A stretch of 64,000 nucleotides of DNA from Tridacna crocea. Lineage: Eukaryota; Mollusca; Bivalvia; Cardiida; Cardiidae. Made by a program: the position numbers and the translations under genes. Positions within the stretch are counted from its first letter, which is position 1. Every line of letters begins with the position of its first letter. The DNA is taken from positions 24,380,427 through 24,444,426 of the forward strand of contig OX031065.1 in the NCBI GenBank assembly GCA_943736015.1, written 5' to 3'. The notes beneath the pieces are model-generated. The model was not told the origin of the DNA. It searched no databases and worked only from the letters and a program-made list of their open reading frames with translations. Of this stretch, positions 23,857 through 34,664 are shown in pieces.

Positions 23857-24076
23857 TAGACTGGCATTCAGACCCTGCATTTAAGTCGTTCTAATAAACA
23901 AGGTACACAGCTACAGCAAAGTCACAGAAATATGTGTTGTTACTTGCCCTTCTTCTGAAATACTGGGTTAAATCAGACATTCAAAACATTGAGAACACAG
24001 AGGTTTTGTTTTGCAGTTTTAATTGATGATTTTGTTTTAATGAAAATGCTCTAATTAACGGACTTACACCAGTCTA
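23857..24076 (+). mobile_element. 220-bp MITE with TAGACTGG ends and 9-bp target duplication
   Basis: Its ends are 'tagactgg' and 'ccagtcta'. The flanks 'cacatgtcc' (23848-23856) and 'cacatgtca' (24077-24085) match at 8 of 9 bases. The left arm has the empty site (reverse complement of 12490-12507, 'cacatgtccctgcaatgg'). Other copies are at 50589-50808 and 52834-53049. A 9-bp duplication suggests a Mutator-like source; an 8-bp reading would suggest hAT. Confidence 0.85.
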
Positions 24077-25263
24077 CACATGTCACCGCAATGGCTCAAC
24101 TATGTAGTACATATATGACTGTCAAATCCTTTAGGAAATGGCTCAAAACTTAAAAATCAAATCTAGATATACCATCATACTATAACTGTTTCTTTCAATA
24201 TAATAAAAGATTATGTCAGATTAAAGTCTAGTTATTATATTGTGCTCATTCACACAGCTTTCATTTATTTATTTACTTATTTATTTATGTATTTTTTTGA
24301 CTGAATAGAAAATTCATAAGACCCAAGAATGTGAAATCCGAGTTAATATATTACATGTAGATCTATATCTGTTATGTTTTTGTGATACTCATGAAATGAA
24401 CTTGAAGTTATTAGAGTAACAATAAAGGCCAAATATGGACAAAACGGGTTTTTAAATGCCTTTGTATTCATATCATACAATTCAAAAGTATGGAAATTAT
24501 TGCGAAGATGACATTTTGTCATTGTACGGTTATCTCCACATTTATTTTCCATTCTTTAAAATGCTATTATTTAAATCTAAATGTATCATGACAGTATATA
24601 TATTAAGTGTAACACAATTTTTTAATCTGTTATTTAATCTAAGTTCAAATTACACAGAACATGAGGTCCGAGCTTAAAAATACATGGCCTAAGTTTTTTC
24701 TTAAAGTTGCACCAAAATAGCGGTAAAATTACATAATCTCATTCATTTATTTAGTAAGGTTCTTTGAAACTGTGGTTGATGGGTGAGGTGTAAGATAGAT
24801 TATCCGGGTTTTATCCACGCGTAGGTGCCAGGATTTTGTAGGAGTGCCTACAGAAAAGACACTGCAGAGGATCAGCCTAGCCCTAGTACAACCAGAGGGG
24901 TACACAAATGAGTTGTTGTCGCTGTAATACGAAAACAGCGTTAAAACTAAGTAATCGCCCTACTTCAATATCAAATTACTCTTGATGATAGGTATGTACC
25001 AATTTCATGGTTTGTGGCACTATATGAGTTGACCTTACTTTTGTTTTGTGAAATTATTATTTTCTTGACTTGTGTCTGTAACGATACAAGGTAAATTTCT
25101 ATTTATGCAATGGAGGTTAGATACACTACATCCAATATTCATGGCAAGAACAAAATACTTTTAGTAAGAAATGGCATACAAAATACCACAGTTTCTATTT
25201 TTCATAGAGGACTCCTGTGTGCGTTTTTTAAAAACCTGAATCCATAGTAGTTTCAAAACAATA

Positions 25264-28200
25264 CGTTACAACACATCAGAAAGTTTGAAAGAGTATTCAA
25301 GCGTTGAAAGTAACTTCAAACTGACATGATAACTTTAAAAGTGAAGTTGATACCTAAAATATCAACCCAAGAGTGGTATGATTATTTTGAAAGTTTATTT
25401 GCGGTGGACTGAAAGGACCCACTGCCGAGCAAGAGCACTCAAAGCTAATTCTAAATGACACCGTCAATGAACACGATGATGAAATCCATTATAAAATATT
25501 AAATTCGTACATTACTGACGGAGATGTATCAGCTGCTGTAAAGGCGCTAAACTTATCAAAAGCGTCATCAGGATTACTTGCAGTTGGACACTTTAATTTC
25601 AGTATTAACTTCATTTTACCATATTTACGAAAGTTATTCAATAATTTATTCATGGAAGGTGTTTTTCCTTCAAAGTGGGCCACTTCAGGCACAGCACTTA
25701 TACATAAGAAAGGAAGCATAAATGATCCAGATAATTACAGGGGTATCTCCCTCATTGACGTGTTTAGCAAAATTTATAATCATATTTATACCCCCCAAAA
25801 CTCTGTTTGGGGGGTATATAGGAGTCAGCCTGTCGGTCGGTCCGTCCGTCGGTCCGTCCGTCCGTCGGTTGGTCCGTCTGTAGCTTTTTGTCCGCTCTAT
25901 TTCTCATAAACTACCAAACGAATTTTATTCAAACTTCACAGGTAAACTCAGTATCAAGCAAAGATGTGCATATGAAATGTTGGTTATGGTTTATTGATTT
26001 TTCACTGAGTTATGGCCCTTTCGTGTAATTTCTTGTCCGCTCTTTTTCTCATCAACTATTGAACAGATTTGTTTCAAACTACACAAATAGACTCAGTATA
26101 AAGCAGAGATGTGCATATCCTATTTTGGTTGTGGTTTCTTTAGGTTTCATGGAGTTATGGCCCTTTGATGATTCTGGACAAATTTCTTTTTCATACTTGA
26201 ATTTTGTCCGGAGCATATCTCCAAAACTATACTACTTACGGTTATGAAATTTCATGGGTGGATAGATCTCATCGAGGGGGAGTGCAATGTACAGGAATCA
26301 TAACTCTTGCTAGCTTAATTTTTGAGTTATTGCCCTTTGTTGTTTTTTTATACTTGAATTTTGTCCGGAGCGTATCTCAATAACTATAATAGCTGGGATT
26401 ATGAAATTTCATGGGTGGATAGATCTCACCAAGGGGGAGTGCAGTGCACATGAATTATAACTCTTGCTTGCTTAATTTTTGAGTTATTGCCCTTTGTCGT
26501 TTTTAATACTTGAATTTGGTCCGGAGCGAATCTCCAAAACTATACTAGCTAGGGTTATGAAATTTCATGGCTGAATAGATCTCGCCAAGAGGGAGTGCAG
26601 TGCACAGGAATCATAACTCCTGCTCGCTTAATTTTTGAGTTATTGCCCTTTGTCGTTTTTAATACTTGAATTTGGTCCGGTGATTATGTCCAAAACTATA
26701 CTTGCTAGGGTTATGAAATTTCATGGGTGGATTGATCTCATCAAGGGGGGGGGGTGCAGTGCATAGGAATAATAACTCCTGTTCGCTTAATTTTTGAGTT
26801 ATTGCCCTTTGTTGTTTTTCATACTTGAATTTTGTCCGGAGCGTATCTCCAAAACTATACTACGTAGGGTTATGAAATTTCATGGATGGATAGATCTCAT
26901 CAAGGGGGAGTGCAGTGCACAGGAATCATAACTCTTGCTTGCTTAATTTTTGAGTTATTGCCCTTTGTCGTTTTTCATACTTGAATTTGGTCCGGTGTAT
27001 GCCCCAGCTTAACAACTTGGGGTAAGACGGGCGTATCTTGCGACAATTTGCCGCTCATGTTCAACTCTTACTTTTGTACTCAACCATTCTGCATTCTGTG
27101 ACAAAGACCTGTTTGGTGGGTATGATCACGTTATGTGATAGCTCTAGTTTAAATAAACGTTTGACTACCTTTGCAGGTATTTATGGACTCCTTTCAGAAT
27201 CACAAGCAGGCATTAGATCAGGATATTCATCAATAAATAATGTCTTTGTATTAAATTCCATTGGAACCAAATGTCTGTCGATGAAACGCAAAAAAAAACT
27301 TTACGGTAGCCTTTATCGATTTTATAAAGGCCTATGACTTTGTTGACAGGCAAAAATTATTCTATGCTTTATCTATGAGTGGAATAGATGGAAAATTATT
27401 AAGCCCTATTAAGTCTATGTTTCCACAGTTTAAACTGTAATCCGCAACGGTAGCGAGCTGAGTAATTCACTCCTTTGCACAATCGGTTTCAGAAAAGGTG
27501 TTGTCTTATTAACGAATTACACAACGTAATTTCTGGTAGTGGTATAAAAGGAGTTCAATTATTTCCTTATTTTGAAGAAATTTTTCTTTTAATGTTCGCG
27601 GATGATGTTGGTTTTATTGCTGATACAAGAATAGGATTGCAGCAACAACTTAATACTCTTTACTCCTTTTGCATTGATTGGAAATTAACAGTGAACATAG
27701 CAAAAATTAAAATAGTAGTTTTCAGAAAAGGTGGAAAACTATCAAGAAATGAATGTTGGCATTATGCAAACCATCCCATTGAATGTGTTAATAGTTTTTC
27801 GTATGTTGGTGTGAACTTCAAGTCTTCTTTACCTTTATACAAAATGCCCGAATCTAATGCTTTGAAAGCAAAACGTGTTCTTGCAAATATTCTTTCGTAC
27901 CTAAAACGGTTTATGCCCCTGAATAGTATGATATATTTTAAAATCTTTGACTCTAAAATCACATCTATTTATGTCATGGTTGTGTACTATGGGGACTGCA
28001 GTCAATGGACAGTATTGAACGGATACAAAAATACGCATGTAAAAGATTTATGTATGTTCCATCAAATGCACTATACGAATCCGTATTAGGCGATTGTGGT
28101 CGCTTTCCTTTACATCTCTACTATAGTAAAAATGTAATCAAGTACTAGCTAAGAATATTAACTATGTCAGAACACAGGTTTGTAAAGAAATGTTATTCAA

Positions 28201-28965
28201 TGTTAAAATTATTTGATTCATTTGGCTATGTCAAATGGGTTACAAGAGTTAGGAAAAATTTACGTGAAAATATGTCTGGGACAATCAGTCTGTCAACAAT
28301 AAAAAACAATTCATTTCTATCTACTTGTAGAGACTTAAAGATCAGTATCTGCAACTATGGAGAAGTAATTGCTGTACTCGTTCAAAGCGTTCTTTCTATA
28401 GTGGCTTTAAAGTCACCTTTGAAAAGGAATTCTATCCAGATAATGTTAAAACTAAAAAATCAGAAAGGCTATTTCTTATTTTAGAACTTCTACTCTGCTG
28501 CTTGCTGTCGAGCAGGGACGACACCGTGGAATAGAATATGAAAACAGGTTATGTTCTTATTGTAAAAATGCTGTAGAAGATTCGTATCATTTTTTGCTAG
28601 TATGCCCTCTCTATTGTAACATAAGAAAACAATTTATTAAGAAATCGTATTATACACATTCATCTATGAATAAATTGAACAGTTTATTGAACAGGAGAAA
28701 TGAAACTGATCAAAGAAATATAGCAATGCTTCTGTACTACGCTTATGAAAAAAGAAGAGATTTTATGCAGTCATTGGATGCAGTACACGCATGAATCAAA
28801 CATTTAATTTCATAACTGCTTTCACTTTCTAATAAGTACTTCAAAATATTATCTCACACTGGTTGTGTATCGCATGTTGTATTATTGTATTGTTATTGTA
28901 TAGACTGGAGGCCATATATCATATTAATAAACTATGAACTTTAAACTATATAAAGAATATATACT
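25264..28965 (+). mobile_element. 5'-truncated non-LTR retrotransposon, decayed, with nested repeat
   Basis: Reverse transcriptase pieces appear in order: 'NYRGISLIDVFSKIY' near 25735, 'SESQAGIRSGYSS' near 27193, and 'FADD' at 27595-27606 followed by 'WKLTVNIAK'. Later come 'NSFSYVGVNF' near 27790 and a C-terminal Cys-rich segment with 'SYHFLLVCPLY' near 28585. The frames are interrupted many times. It differs from the CR1-like element at 4200 (no PHD or endonuclease seen). Both edges are visible because the left arm is uninterrupted at 10488-10545. It is split by the repeat at 25787-27023. The clade is not certain. Confidence 0.8.
25787..27023 (+). repeat. Interspersed repeat of GTCGGTCCGTCC tract plus ~165-bp tandem units
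   Basis: It opens with the hairpin 'ccccccaaaactctgttt' and a GTCC-rich tract (25830-25880). The unit around 'ggttatgaaatttcatggg' plus 'tttttgagttattgcccttt' then repeats about six times at roughly 165-bp spacing. It closes near 'ccccagcttaacaacttgg'. It interrupts the LINE between 'KIYNHIY' and the next RT block. A diverged stretch of the same units is at 49240-49640. Confidence 0.75.
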
Positions 28966-30035
28966 TTATACGTCAGAGTGAAGACAGTTCGTTTGTAACG
29001 TAGAAAAATTAGATTAAGATCAGACAGCCTAGCATAGTAAAATTCCATTTATATAGGCATACTATTTTAGATTTGAAGTCTCTGCAGTCTATATGATTAT
29101 ATCGGCTGAATAATTATAAGTTATGAAAGTGGTGTGTTTATAGTCTGAGCAGATTAGTAATGCTTTAAATGCTATGGAAAATAAGATGTAGTTATCGTGT
29201 TTAGTGTATCTATTTGAATTCACAAGTTAACAAAACTTAAGGTGAGCTATTAATATTTTCAATCTGATTTAATGCATAATCTCAGACCTAAACCAGCTTC
29301 ACTAGTTTTTCTGAAAACCCTTAATTTTTAATGTAGCTAAATAAAGCTCAACCAATTGGATAAGTTGTGTGGAAAGTTTTTCTGAACATTCTTCAAAATA
29401 GGATAATATAGCCACACTTACCTTAGTTAAAATAATTTGTATCCTATATGACAATACGGAACAGGGGAAAATGGCTTTAATAAGAACTGAAAAAAAGGAA
29501 AGTTCTACCAATGTTTTCACAAACTTAAGAGTCTTATTTTGTGAGGCTTAAAGAAATGTTAGGTAAAAGTTATCCTTGAAGGCCAATTTTAGATCCACAC
29601 TGACTAATTAAATGGTGTTTAATGTACTTTCAAAATTAAGTAAGTCATATAATGTAGTACTAGGCTAGGTCTCTGTTCAAAGTGTCTTCCTTAAGGACAC
29701 CCTCACATTAAAACATGCAGCTTCCAGTAACGCTGGAACCTCGACCATCAGTTGACAAGTCCTATACATTACTAGTGAGCCATGCAGGACCCCAGATCAA
29801 CATTTACAGGGGAGTTAATTTTTGTAAGATTGTATAGATTAGTCTATGTCCACAATCTGTGCATAAGTTACTTTTTATTTTTCAATCAAAAATTGCAACC
29901 AAATGGATGCCATTTCGTTATTCATTCCTTCCTCATATGACAAGTTTTAGGGACATTACATGCATCTGCGGACAACAAGTCAGAAACTGATATGAAATGG
30001 GCTGAATTTTACTCATATGGTTGAAAACACTGTTA

Positions 30036-30440
30036 GAAATGGAGAAAATAGAGCTTACCAGAAGTTTATCTTCCTCCCGTAATGCTTTCAATTTCCTAAT
30101 TCCTTCCGGGTTTATCAACACGGAGTGTTTGGTAAAGTGTTAAAATAAACCCAAAACAAAATTTTCTTAAGAACCAGACTTTGCCAAGGAAACCTAATAT
30201 GGATAGGCTGCATACGGGTTTATCCTATAGATTAGTATAAATGTTAAGCACCTATTTGTAGGCCTAAAAGGGGACACTCATACTGTCTTGCTACAGAGCT
30301 AGCTTTTATAGCAACACAATAGAGCATTTGCCTTAGGACCAGAAGGTTCTGGTCTGGACTCATTACGAGCCTTGGGAGGTTATTTAACAGAACTGTTACA
30401 AATTCATGTAATCAGTTTTCAGAATGCATAATGTTTTGTT
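30036..30440 (+). repeat. Insertion in right arm with tRNA-like segment
   Basis: These ~400 bp have no counterpart in the left arm (9340-9365). The segment 30318-30362 ('agagcatttgccttaggacc' and 'agaaggttctggtctggac') resembles the D-stem to T-arm part of a tRNA, so it is probably a tRNA-derived SINE head or tRNA pseudogene. TTAA-MITE-like pieces ('gtgtttggtaaagtgtt') occur near 30128. Confidence 0.45.
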
Positions 30441-31792
30441 CATAAGGCCTATATTTGACCCTTGAATTCTGTATCATACAAATCAAATCAGGAGAGTTTT
30501 TGTTTGTTTGGGTTTTTTTGGCTCTCAACCACACAACAAACCCTAGTATGTTTTATGAGTTCTCAGTGAAAGGTCTTATGAAAACAGTCTTGGATAGGAA
30601 GACATCGGAATTTTTTTTTTATTTTCTTCCAGGATTTTTTCTACCCTTTACCAATACAAACCACATAATCCGAGCCATATTTATAGGAATGTATAAAGTG
30701 TACGCTTAGATTAAGTAAGGTACATTTTGGGCGTTTTATCATGGAATTGTTCCTCAGCAATGGGTCACTCTGTTTATTTTTTGTTACATCAGGTATGGTG
30801 TCTTGATAGATGTAAATCCTTGTCGATGGTGATTAATTACCATTCCCACAAGGCTTTCGAGAACGGTAGCATGAAATTTAATATACCAAAGAGGCTATAT
30901 AGACCATTTTCCAGCAAGAATTCACTGATGAGTCATTTTATATTTATATTGTGGAGATGGGGCGGAGTAAAAGATTTTGTCCTCCGGTAAAGCGTTCAAC
31001 AAGAAGGCACAAACATTTTATAGTCAATACATGTGTAAGTAGTAGTATCTTGATCTTTGATAAAATCGGTGCATGATTGCAGACACTAATTGACAGTTGT
31101 AAACATTAACACTTGCTTTTACAGAGTTATTATATATTTATTGTTTTTACTTTCTAGTACGTTTACATGCGGCTACACTTCACCATTCAGCGACAAAAAA
31201 AGTAAAATGTCTGGATGAATTTCAAAGTTTTGGGAAAACCTTAAAATTCTGATGAAATAAGCAAGTGTAAATAAAACATATCTTTTATATAGAGACCTAA
31301 TTACCTCTTAAACTTCCCCATTTTATGATGACATGAGCCTTGAAAAATATTCTCTTTTCTTTTTTTGACCGTACAATGGTAGCGGTTTGACCCAAAACAC
31401 ATACTGTCATGTGCACACGATTTTGCACTTAACATCTTACTTTAACTTTTAGCTGCTACACCCAAACTTCGCTTTTTTTTTTTTTTTTTTTTGAAACAAG
31501 ATATAGAGTCCTATGGGTGTTTAACGTCCGATATACAGTAATGTAATAACATCATTGCATCAAATTACTACTCAAATAAGTAGCAAAATAACATTGCTGC
31601 ACAGCACACTTGGTTGAACTTCGACCACAATTGTCCTTGGATACTCTACTCGACTAAATACTTACATATTAATATGTACTATGTGTCATATTTTCTAAAC
31701 ATTTTCATTATATCTAATCATAGCTTAAAACTGTTCAACAAATCCGCTTTCCAGGACTTTTCGTCCTTTTATTATTCTATATCCTTCAATAG

Positions 31793-31867
31793 GAGTCACC
31801 GAATGTATGCTTTTGAAGATGGTATTGAGAAAGATTACGGGTGTGAAATTCATGTGTTTGATCCTTT
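31793..31867 (+). CDS. METTL24-like: METTL24-like gene, internal exon B
   Basis: The exon starts after 'ttcaatag' and stops before 'gtgagt'. Its first base completes the glycine codon opened by exon A, and 24 codons follow, including 'MYAFEDGIEKDYGCEIHVFD' and then Pro. The pattern 'F-E-x-x-I-x-x-x-Y-G-C-E-[IV]-H-x-F-D-P' is the SAM-binding strand region of METTL24/FkbM-like methyltransferases (the acidic Asp of 'FDP' is expected to contact the cofactor ribose, from family knowledge). It ends two bases into a codon, which exon C completes. The inverted left arm keeps the intron up to this acceptor but not the exon. Confidence 0.8.
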
Positions 31868-31977
31868 GTGAGTATCTTTCTGATGTATCTAAAAAGCTAG
31901 ATTGAACTAATTTGCTCTTAACTTTTATTGGATAGATAAAATAAATATTACCAAGACTACATCATTATTTTACCAAA

Positions 31978-32222
31978 CAAATTCTAGAATCATTCAAATT
32001 CAAACCGTTTGCAGATAGCAAATAACGTTTGACTCAAAAAAAGATATTACCTTTGGAAGGATATAAAACATTATAGGAAAAGAAGAAAATGCTTCTTATC
32101 TGCAATTCTGCCATGTCTTTCAATGTTTTCAAAATGCTTACAAGCATGTTCTCCTTTTCATTCAATATTTTCAAAACCCTTCTTCACAGGCTCATTAAAA
32201 TTGGGGAAATGTGGAAAAGGTC
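31978..32222 (+). mobile_element. TTAA MITE family copy, diverged
   Basis: Recognised by 'caaaccgtttgcagatagc', 'gaaaagaagaaaatgctt' and the closing 'ggggaaatgtggaaaagg'. It lies just outside the 32257 transposon. Confidence 0.55.
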
Positions 32223-32256
32223 ATTATTATTGCCTACTGACTTTTTGTCTTAAATA

Positions 32257-32525
32257 CGGTGGCACAAAAGTGACATGGAAGATATATTTTATACTACGTG
32301 CGCACGTAATAGTTATTACGTGCCCACGTAATAGTTAATACGTGCGCACGCAATAGTATTACGTGCGCACGTATTAGTTAATACGTGCGCACGTATTAGC
32401 TACTGCGTGCGCACGTAATACTATTGCGTGCGCACGTATTAGTTATTACGTGCCCACGTATTAGTTAATACGTGCGCACGCAATAGTATTACGTGCGCAC
32501 GTATTAGTTATTACGTGCGCACGTA
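32257..32525. repeat. Left TIR (38 bp) plus subterminal array of 11 palindromic units
   Basis: The TIR is 32257-32294. From 32295 to 32525 the motif 'tacgtgcgcacgta', or a one- or two-base variant (central gcgc to gccc, outer tac to tgc), repeats every 21-22 bp. The linkers are 'atagtta', 'ttagtta', 'atactat' and similar. The spacing equals about two helical turns. A likely role is binding of the THAP domain to bring the ends together (inference). Confidence 0.9.
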
Positions 32526-32532
32526 ATAATCC

Positions 32533-32542
32533 ACCAATCAGA
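32533..32542 (+). promoter_or_regulatory. CCAAT box inside left array
   Basis: 'accaatcaga' lies 8 bp inside the array, upstream of the SWIM/YqaJ gene on the + strand. It matches the NF-Y consensus core CCAAT with CAG after it. The mirrored copy is at 43399-43408. Confidence 0.5.
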
Positions 32543-32599
32543 ATCATGAACGGAAGCCATTGTTTCAAGATGGAAGTAGACATTTATTGATTCGTGAAT

Positions 32600-32760
32600 A
32601 TGGTGGACAGAATAGTGAAACTATGAGAAGAAGATATAAAAGGCGCCGTACTACCTGATCCAGTTGTTGAGGACAACGATGCAAAGGATCTCGCAAGAAG
32701 GCTGAATTGTTGAGGCTTTGCGGCGAACACAAGTTGTTCAAAAAAGAGATTTATTAACAG
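32600..32760 (+). pseudogene. Candidate first coding exon of the SWIM/YqaJ gene
   Basis: An ATG at about 32600 opens 'MVDRIVKL' and then a stop. The next frame gives 'EEDIKGAVLPDPVVEDNDA' and 'KDLARRL', and a third gives 'KAELLRLCGEHKLFKKEI' before the donor 'cag|gtaaat' at 32760/32761. The last segment resembles the SAP/LEM-like helical start of such proteins, but this is weak. Two frame changes and no alternative use suggest a decayed exon. Its position next to the array and CCAAT box supports it as the 5' end of the gene. Confidence 0.35.
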
Positions 32761-33019
32761 GTAAATTAAGAGAAATATCTTGCCCACTTGCGCGACGAGC
32801 TGTGACTCTGAGCGAGTTTGAATCGCCGTCCTTATGTTTTTCAGACATCGCCCATATAGACTGATTATACACTAAACTGTTTATCATGCATCCAAAGCCT
32901 AAGTTGTGGATATTCTTTTGAAAGGGAATTCCAATGGTTACGGGTCCGTAACTTTGATGTTTTGGCCTACGATTCGGGGTTCCCCTAAGATCCATTTCCT
33001 TCTATGTGCTGGCGGTTTT

Positions 33020-33510
33020 TAGCTCCACTTGCCGAAGGCCAGCGAGCTATTGTCATGGCGTTGTGTCCGTCATGCGTCCGTCCGTTCGTCCGTCCGTTCG
33101 TTCGTCCGTGCGTGCGTCCGTAAACTTTTTCTTTAAAAAACTTCTCCTCAGAAACTATTGACTGGATTTTTTACCAAATTTCACAGGAATGTTCCTTAGG
33201 TGGTCCTCTTTCAAATTTCTTCAAATAACTGTGTTCCATGAATAATTCTGGTTTCCATGGGCATGGCAACCAAAGTAAAAAACCTTTAAAAATCTTCTCC
33301 TCCCAAACCACTAATTGGACAGCATCACTATTTTGCAGGAATGTTCCTTAGATAGAGGTCTACAGAATTCCTTAAAAAAAAAGATCCATCAAAAAACATG
33401 GCTTTTATGGGAGACTCATTTTCCTTTTATGGTATAAAGTAAAATCTTTGAAAAATTTCTTCTCTCAAACTGTTCGTTTTGATTTCATTGTTGTATTGCA
33501 GGTTAGTTCC
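33020..33510 (+). repeat. Interspersed repeat (AGCTCCACTTG ... GTCCGTCC type) inside transposon
   Basis: It begins 'tagctccacttgccgaagg', then a 'gtccgtccgttcgtccgtcc' tract, then 'tttccatgggcatggcaacc' at about 33252. It is the same general repeat type as at 51227. It stops where a TTAA MITE begins at about 33521. Confidence 0.65.
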
Positions 33511-33520
33511 TATGGTGGTA

Positions 33521-34300
33521 AGTCTTTACCATACAATCCTGACTTTTAACGACCCTAAAGAAGAAGTCTTTGGAAAACACTCTTGGAAAAGGAGAAAATG
33601 CTGGTAATCAGCATTTTCTCCTTTTCCCTCAGTGTTTTCTACTCCATCAAAGAGAGAAATAATCATTTCATCAATGTTTAATTTGTTGTCTGCAAATGCT
33701 TTCAGTTTGGTCACATCCCAAATTTTGTCGTTTGGTAAAGAGTTAAAGATGGTTGCTTTACATAATCTATAATCCTTTTCATATAAAACAAGAGAACCTC
33801 TGCACTTTGATTAGTTCTGGTAAAGGTTTGTTGACCTACTGGTGACCTAGTACAAAGAGGGACAGGGCTTTACTGTTGTGATAAGGCATTTTGTTATCCA
33901 ATCAAACTGATCCCTGACAAAGAAGACTTTAGAAAAGATTGTGGGAAAAGGAGAAAATGCTGGTAACCTTTTCCCACAATGTTATCTACCCTACACAGAA
34001 CAACTTTCAAATTTTCAGTCACTTTTATTTTTTCATCTACAAATGCTTTCCATTTGGGCAACCCTAAAATGTTGTCGTTTGGTAATGAGTTAACTATAAC
34101 CAGACGACAAAATCTTTATAACTGGCCATAATTGAAAGATGTTGCAGACAACATAAATCTTCAAATTAGTAAAACTTGTATCAAAAAGGGTAGAAATTAT
34201 TGTGTAAAACTAAGAAAATGCAGGTTACTTTTATTTTCTTCTTTTCTCACAATGTTTTTCATAGCCTTTTTTCTTAAAATGCAGTAATGAATGGTAATTG
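33521..34300. mobile_element. Three adjoining TTAA MITE copies inside the transposon
   Basis: Copy 33521-33744 is reversed ('ctttaccatacaatcctgac' to 'gtttggtaaagagttaaag') and has an intact hairpin at 33575-33640. Copy 33890-34089 is reversed and lacks one half of the hairpin arm. Copy 34095-34300 is forward ('accagacgacaaaatc') and diverged. Confidence 0.75.
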
Positions 34301-34664
34301 TTAAAAACTTCTCTTCACCGTTACAGAAAAATCAGGCCTGTGGAGCGATACAGGTGCTCAAGCGCCTCTAGTTATTTTCCACAAGAATATTTTCTGTATT
34401 TGGTCTAAACCAATGTGGAAAAAGATGACTTCAGCATATGCAAACTTAAGCAATATGCACTAGATTCCCATTCAGCTGTTATTAATAAATTTAACACCTG
34501 TAAACGGCATTTATTAATGATTTATTTATTTATAAATATATCTAACTATAGGCTAGCATACTTATAACTTGAAAAGCCTATCACATAGAAGCTAGGACTA
34601 GTAACATTCTACACTTGATGTACAGAATAACTTTTAAAATATTGTGCATTGTTTGATATTTCAG

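Larger units (their letters stand above)
22565..31792 (+). repeat. Right arm of the large inverted duplication (intron of the METTL24-like gene)
   Basis: The sequence matches the reverse complement of 2531-14132 along its length. It begins with a perfect 28-bp palindrome (22565-22592) and ends at the splice acceptor of the exon at 31793. It contains insertions absent from the left arm: a 220-bp MITE at 23857, a LINE with a nested repeat at 25264-28965, and about 400 bp at 30036-30440. The homologous stretches total several kilobases in each arm. Confidence 0.85.

Noticed and set aside
25652-25909. 85-codon ORF with RPSV repeats
   Set aside because: The first part is LINE reverse transcriptase, and the rest is translation of the inserted GTCCGTCC repeat. 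Not a gene of its own.
32255-32256. Firm TA target-site call for the 11.5-kb transposon
   Set aside because: TA could equally be the terminal dinucleotide of the TIR, with CTTAAA as the duplicated target. Left open in the findings.
32295-32525. Regularly spaced palindromic repeats reminiscent of a CRISPR array
   Set aside because: The linkers are 7-8 bp and repetitive, not unique spacers. The context is a eukaryotic transposon end, and a second array sits at the other TIR.
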